A stretch of 42,959 nucleotides of DNA from an uncultured bacterium (GTDB taxonomy: Bacteria > Actinomycetota > Coriobacteriia > Coriobacteriales > Eggerthellaceae), in the NCBI GenBank assembly GCA_905215035.1, contig CAJMOJ010000007.1, forward strand, positions 1-42,959, in the 5' to 3' direction. This document shows positions 39,514 to 42,959 of this stretch, piece after piece. The number at the start of each line of letters is the position of its first letter. The stretch's first letter is position 1. The notes below the pieces were generated by a model. It made no database searches, was not told the DNA's origin, and saw only the letters and a program-made list of their open reading frames with translations. The position numbers were made by a program, and so were the translations under genes.

Positions 39514-41043
39514 ATGCAAGAAATGCAAAACGCTCTTGACGACACTCTGAAAAGCGAATCAACCTTTGATTCTGATGGGGCATCAGAGACAGATTCACTA
39601 AAAACTGATGTCAAGCAATCAGTCACCGATAAGCTTATGACGCTTAATCCAGCCTTAAAGTATCTAGGGTTTTCGCTTTTGATGGCATACCACTATGTAA
39701 TGTGGTTTAATCCTTGCAGCTTTTTTAAAACAGATCTTCTTGCAGCTAACATTACTACGTCATGGCTCTTTAATTTGGCTGGTACTGCATTAGTTATGAT
39801 TGGTGTTTCTTTTTATCTTGGACGTAAGAAGCATCTTTCAGATTATCCTTGGGCCATTAGATCAACGGCTATTTGCTTAATGCTTACTACAGCGTTATTA
39901 CTGTATGGAGCGCCGCTTATTTTAGACTCTGCTTTGATTTATTTGTTGAGTTTTATTACGGGCGGTTTTGAAGGACTCATGTGGATCCTTTGGGGTGAAA
40001 CTTTGACGCAAGCACGTGCAAAGTTTTCGGTAATTCATATTGGTGTTGTATTTGGTGTAACAGTTCTCGTTACTATGTTAATTGCGCTTATTATTCCTGC
40101 GGGTTTTATGCCTATCTATATTCTGTTTTTAATTGCGGTCTCAGCATTTTTCTTGTACGCGCAAAAGTCAGCGCTTTCACAAACGTATCCCGTTCTCTTG
40201 CCGCGCGATACGGTAAAGCCGGCACTTACGAGCGTTTTTGCGGTATGCAGTGTTGGTTGTTTTACCGGAATTGCTTCTTACTATCTTGTTGCTATTGTTC
40301 CTTGGGAACATTTTGCGATGGGTGAATACATCTTTGTTACGGGCGTAATAGTGGGAGCTCTCTTAATTTTGTTAGTATCAGGATTGAGTGTTGCTCTCAA
40401 AATACAAGCTTCTATGTTTAAGCTTTTCCCTTACTTTTTAGTATTTGCTATTGTGGGGTTATCTATCTTTTTGGCAGGTTCTATTTTGGAGCCGCTCTCG
40501 TTTGTTGTCGGATTAAGTATCGCTTCTTTATTAGAAGTCTCTCTGCTGATGTATTTTGGAACGTTGATGCAGCGAGGCTTCTTCGCTCCGGCGCTTGCGC
40601 TTGCTTTGTCGGTTGCCTCAATCCGTATTGGCATTGCGATTGGTAACTGCATTGGACTTTTCTACGAGACGTTCCCCGATTTGGCTGTTATTGCGGTTGA
40701 TCCTACTACCCTACTCTTTATTTGCGTGCTTGCTTTTGTTCTTGTTCCAGTTGTGCGCTGCGAATCGCGTTTTGTCGCGCTTACGACAGCCCCAGTAGCT
40801 CCTGCAGAAATTGATACTATCTGCAACCAGATTATTGCTGAGTTTAAGCTTTCAGAGCGTGAGGGAGAAATTTTAAAGTTCATTGCACGCGGCAATACGG
40901 TTAATAGCATTGCTTCTAAATTGGTGATTTCTCCCCACACCGTCAATACGCATATCCGTCATATTTATGACAAGGTTGGCATTCACAAGCGTGGGGAGTT
41001 AGTGGAGTACATCAATATGAAGAAGGAAGAGAAGATAGGCTAA
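39514..41043 (+). CDS. LuxR-type regulator with a 12-helix membrane domain
   Basis: A 509-residue regulator. Residues 1-45 are acidic and soluble, about 50-420 hold some 12 membrane helices, and the C-terminus is a NarL/LuxR helix-turn-helix: KLSEREGEILKFIARGNTVNSIASKLVISPHTVNTHIRHIYDKVGI. This plan is widespread in Eggerthellaceae, where members have been shown to control adjacent catabolic genes in response to the substrate. Its gene is divergent from the transporter that heads the cai-like run, so it is very probably the pathway regulator. AGAGG lies 8 bases before this ATG; an in-frame TTG at 39490 is less likely. The 3' end overlaps the ABC-F gene by 32 bases. Confidence 0.88.
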   Translation: MQEMQNALDDTLKSESTFDSDGASETDSLKTDVKQSVTDKLMTLNPALKYLGFSLLMAYHYVMWFNPCSFFKTDLLAANITTSWLFNLAGTALVMIGVSFYLGRKKHLSDYPWAIRSTAICLMLTTALLLYGAPLILDSALIYLLSFITGGFEGLMWILWGETLTQARAKFSVIHIGVVFGVTVLVTMLIALIIPAGFMPIYILFLIAVSAFFLYAQKSALSQTYPVLLPRDTVKPALTSVFAVCSVGCFTGIASYYLVAIVPWEHFAMGEYIFVTGVIVGALLILLVSGLSVALKIQASMFKLFPYFLVFAIVGLSIFLAGSILEPLSFVVGLSIASLLEVSLLMYFGTLMQRGFFAPALALALSVASIRIGIAIGNCIGLFYETFPDLAVIAVDPTTLLFICVLAFVLVPVVRCESRFVALTTAPVAPAEIDTICNQIIAEFKLSEREGEILKFIARGNTVNSIASKLVISPHTVNTHIRHIYDKVGIHKRGELVEYINMKKEEKIG

Positions 41044-42529
41044 GGTAGCAGTTCTTGGCACACCCATCGGCATCTTGATGAGTTTCCCAATGAATAGTAC
41101 CGACTGCTTGTGTCAATGCTTCATCGTGCGATACAACAAGAACAGCACCGGGAAAGCTGACAAGAAGATCTTGTAGGGCACTGATAGAACCTACATCTAG
41201 ATGATTAGTGGGCTCATCAAGGATGAGTAGGTGTGGATCTTGCGTAAGCTGCATGCTCAAAAGAAGCTTACGTAATTCACCGGGACTAATATCATTGCCT
41301 TCTAAAATGCGGTCAGGATCAGAGTTGAGTTTTGCCACAAGAGACAACACGCGACCACGACGTGTTTGATCGTACGAACGAATTTCTGTAAGCGTCCGCA
41401 TACGCATGGCGTCATTCACTTCTTGGGGGAGATAGGAAACGATAATTGAGTCGGGGAGGTTAGCTAGAAGCTCCTTTACCAAAAGACTTTTTCCTGTTCC
41501 ATTTTGGCCCGTAAGAGCAATGTGATCAGTGGGTGAAATCCAAAGATCAGGAATCGTAAGGCTGAAGTCATCTGCATGAAGTTGGCCTTTAGCGAGGTGA
41601 ACGATCGTCTTACTACGGGCAACACTTCCAAAGTTTTCAAGCGATGGGGTATAGCGTTTGGAGACCGTATGCGATTTGAGTTGAGTTTGTGCGCGATTGA
41701 GTCGTCTATCCATGGTTGCTGAAAGTTTTCCGGCAACACCGTCTTTTCCTGACACAATAGCGCGCCCAATGCGTTCGCGCCCATCGCTATCCTTTTTATC
41801 AAGGTTTGCTCGACTGCGCTTTCCTTTTTGACGCGCAGCATCTTCCCGCCTGCGGTCTGCCTCCTTTTTGAGACGCTTGATTTCTCGAGCTGCATCAGAG
41901 CGTTCTTTGTGCGTCCGAGTACGATCTTGCTCCACTTGCGCATGCGCCTTTGTGTAACCTCCGGGACGTAGGCGTGCGCAACCATCCTCAAAAATGAGAC
42001 TTTGCTCTACAAGCGAGTCCAAAAGTGTGCGATCATGCGAGATCAAAAGCCCAATACCGTGATAGTGGGTAAGCGCACTTTGAATCGATTTCTTCGTGCT
42101 TGCATCGAGATTGTTGGTGGGCTCATCCATAATAAGGACATCAGGTCTGGCATAGAGAGCACAAGCAATCTGGATGCGTTTTTGTTGACCGCCAGAGAGG
42201 GTGTCAAAACGCCAGAACCAATCGTCTTCTAGAGCGAGTGTTTCTTTGACTAACCGTCCATCTTTGCTCCAATCGTAGGCAAGATCAAAGAGATTGTCAG
42301 GAGCAATTGCGCTATCTTGTGGGCAGTAAACCGAAAAAAGATCAGGCGAAATGTTACCAGAATCGGGCGTAATGAGGCGAGCAGCTAGAGAGGCTAAGGT
42401 GGTTTTACCGCAACCATTGTCGCCTATGATACCTGTCCAGCCTTGCGGGAAAGTTGCCGTGATAGGGTCAAACGCTGGAGAAGTTGTCTCGGGGTAGGTG
42501 TAAGTAATGTTGGTGAGTTGTAATTGCAT
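41012..42529 (-). CDS. ABC-F family ATPase
   Basis: A 505-residue soluble protein with two ABC domains and no membrane segment. The first domain has GDNGCGKTT (36-44), LSGGQQKRIQ and VLIMDEPTNNLD. The second has GQNGTGKSL, a changed signature ISPGELRKLLL and LLILDEPTNHLD. Between them lies a long, highly charged linker (about residues 205-285, rich in Arg, Lys, Asp) that corresponds to the P-site-tRNA interaction motif of ABC-F proteins. Such proteins act on ribosomes as translation factors or give resistance to ribosome-targeting antibiotics; which applies here is not visible. GCGAGG lies 8 bases before the ATG. The end overlaps the convergent LuxR gene. Confidence 0.87.
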   Translation of the reverse strand: MQLQLTNITYTYPETTSPAFDPITATFPQGWTGIIGDNGCGKTTLASLAARLITPDSGNISPDLFSVYCPQDSAIAPDNLFDLAYDWSKDGRLVKETLALEDDWFWRFDTLSGGQQKRIQIACALYARPDVLIMDEPTNNLDASTKKSIQSALTHYHGIGLLISHDRTLLDSLVEQSLIFEDGCARLRPGGYTKAHAQVEQDRTRTHKERSDAAREIKRLKKEADRRREDAARQKGKRSRANLDKKDSDGRERIGRAIVSGKDGVAGKLSATMDRRLNRAQTQLKSHTVSKRYTPSLENFGSVARSKTIVHLAKGQLHADDFSLTIPDLWISPTDHIALTGQNGTGKSLLVKELLANLPDSIIVSYLPQEVNDAMRMRTLTEIRSYDQTRRGRVLSLVAKLNSDPDRILEGNDISPGELRKLLLSMQLTQDPHLLILDEPTNHLDVGSISALQDLLVSFPGAVLVVSHDEALTQAVGTIHWETHQDADGCAKNCYLSLSSLPSSY

Positions 42530-42959
42530 GGTGCATACCTCGCTTTTCTAAAAGGGAGATCGCGTGATGATTTTAGGGTGAAGCCAATATCTCGATGAAT
42601 TAGCAAGGAAAATCTAGCAAAAGCAGCAAGAAAACAACGAGATACAAAGAGGGGATGAGAAGCTAAACATAAAGCGATGCAGCACCCAAGAACACGCGAC
42701 CATAGAGATTATTACGGTCGTAGTGGGGCGCCCTAGATAAGGGCATCGCTAGTTCTTCATCCAACTTTCCTAACTCTAAGCGGCGCTTGCCAAAGGCCCC
42801 GCTGAAGCGAATAAGATCGGTTTCGATTGTAGCACGGTTGCAAGGAGGAGCAAAAGAGTATCTGTAGGTAAAGCGTACTCGCGATTTAAATACATACAAG
42901 AAGAATACGCCAACACAAAAGGAGCCACACATTGCTGCATGACTCCTTTTGCTCTATCG
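42530..42959. other. Non-coding stretch at the right edge
   Basis: No gene is supported. The promoter of the ABC-F gene should lie in the first part. The middle has a short inverted repeat CGACC (about 42698) and GGTCG (about 42715), and a terminator-like hairpin closes the window. A minus-strand frame of 89 codons is present but unconvincing. I could not match the stretch to any known structural RNA. Confidence 0.4.
42916..42951. terminator. Bidirectional terminator-like hairpin
   Basis: CAAAAGGAG (42916-42924) pairs with CTCCTTTTG (42943-42951) around an 18-base loop. The T-rich arm ends work in either direction. It probably ends a transcript coming from the right of the window. Confidence 0.55.

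Noticed and set aside
42663..42932. Minus-strand frame of 89 codons with AAGGAG 10 bases upstream
   Set aside because: The apparent binding site is part of the terminator hairpin, the protein has an odd composition and no recognisable family, and it ends without genomic context.

Overview
The window reads as chromosomal DNA of an anaerobic actinobacterium of the class Coriobacteriia, most likely Eggerthellaceae or a close relative. This is inferred from gene content: a LuxR-type regulator with a large membrane domain beside an acyl-CoA gene cluster, many acyl-CoA enzymes, and a giant 2-hydroxyacyl-CoA dehydratase activase-like protein. The base composition is moderate (roughly mid-40s to 50 percent GC by eye) and most genes have a clear AAGGAGG-type ribosome binding site. 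I see no rRNA, tRNA, CRISPR array, insertion sequence, phage gene or replication origin.

Left part (1-13.1 kb): the end of xpaC and all of telA, a sodium:solute symporter, a helix-turn-helix/membrane fusion, and an unusual fusion of an HD alarmone-hydrolase-like domain to a GNAT acetyltransferase. Two ABC exporter modules follow, each with regulator, ATPase and permease, and they face each other tail to tail. The left module (XRE-AbrB regulator) carries five 14-bp tandem repeats just before its permease. The right module (YtrA-type GntR regulator) carries an operator array. Next come a small alarmone synthetase, a TetR regulator and a membrane-anchored SRPBCC protein with a clear promoter and operator-like palindromes.

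Middle part (13.1-27.3 kb): a guanidinium exporter (Gdx/SugE type) behind a terminator-like leader with two alternative folds, an NAD-dependent epimerase with a divergent TetR regulator, a 3-hydroxyacyl-CoA dehydrogenase behind two large palindromes, a DMT permease, an HsmA-type membrane protein with a divergent TetR gene and three matching TGAAC-N3-GTTCA operators, a DUF362 protein, an endonuclease/exonuclease/phosphatase protein, and a 1511-residue activase fusion.

Right part (27.5-41 kb): the most interesting region is a set of genes closely resembling the E. coli carnitine/crotonobetaine proteins CaiA, CaiB, CaiC and CaiD. They occur with an Aes-type esterase, a hydratase-2/MaoC protein, a metallo-beta-lactamase-fold hydrolase, two major facilitator transporters and a membrane LuxR regulator. 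The carnitine transporter CaiT, CaiE and the FixABCX electron-transfer proteins are absent from the window. The simplest reading is an anaerobic pathway that imports a substrate, possibly de-esterifies it, activates it as a CoA thioester, and hydrates or reduces the enoyl-CoA. The substrate cannot be told from sequence. TGAAC-N2-GTTCA palindromes lie at both ends of the cluster, a 21-bp perfect inverted repeat sits between caiB and caiC, and strong hairpins fill several gaps between genes. The window closes with an ABC-F ATPase and a non-coding stretch.
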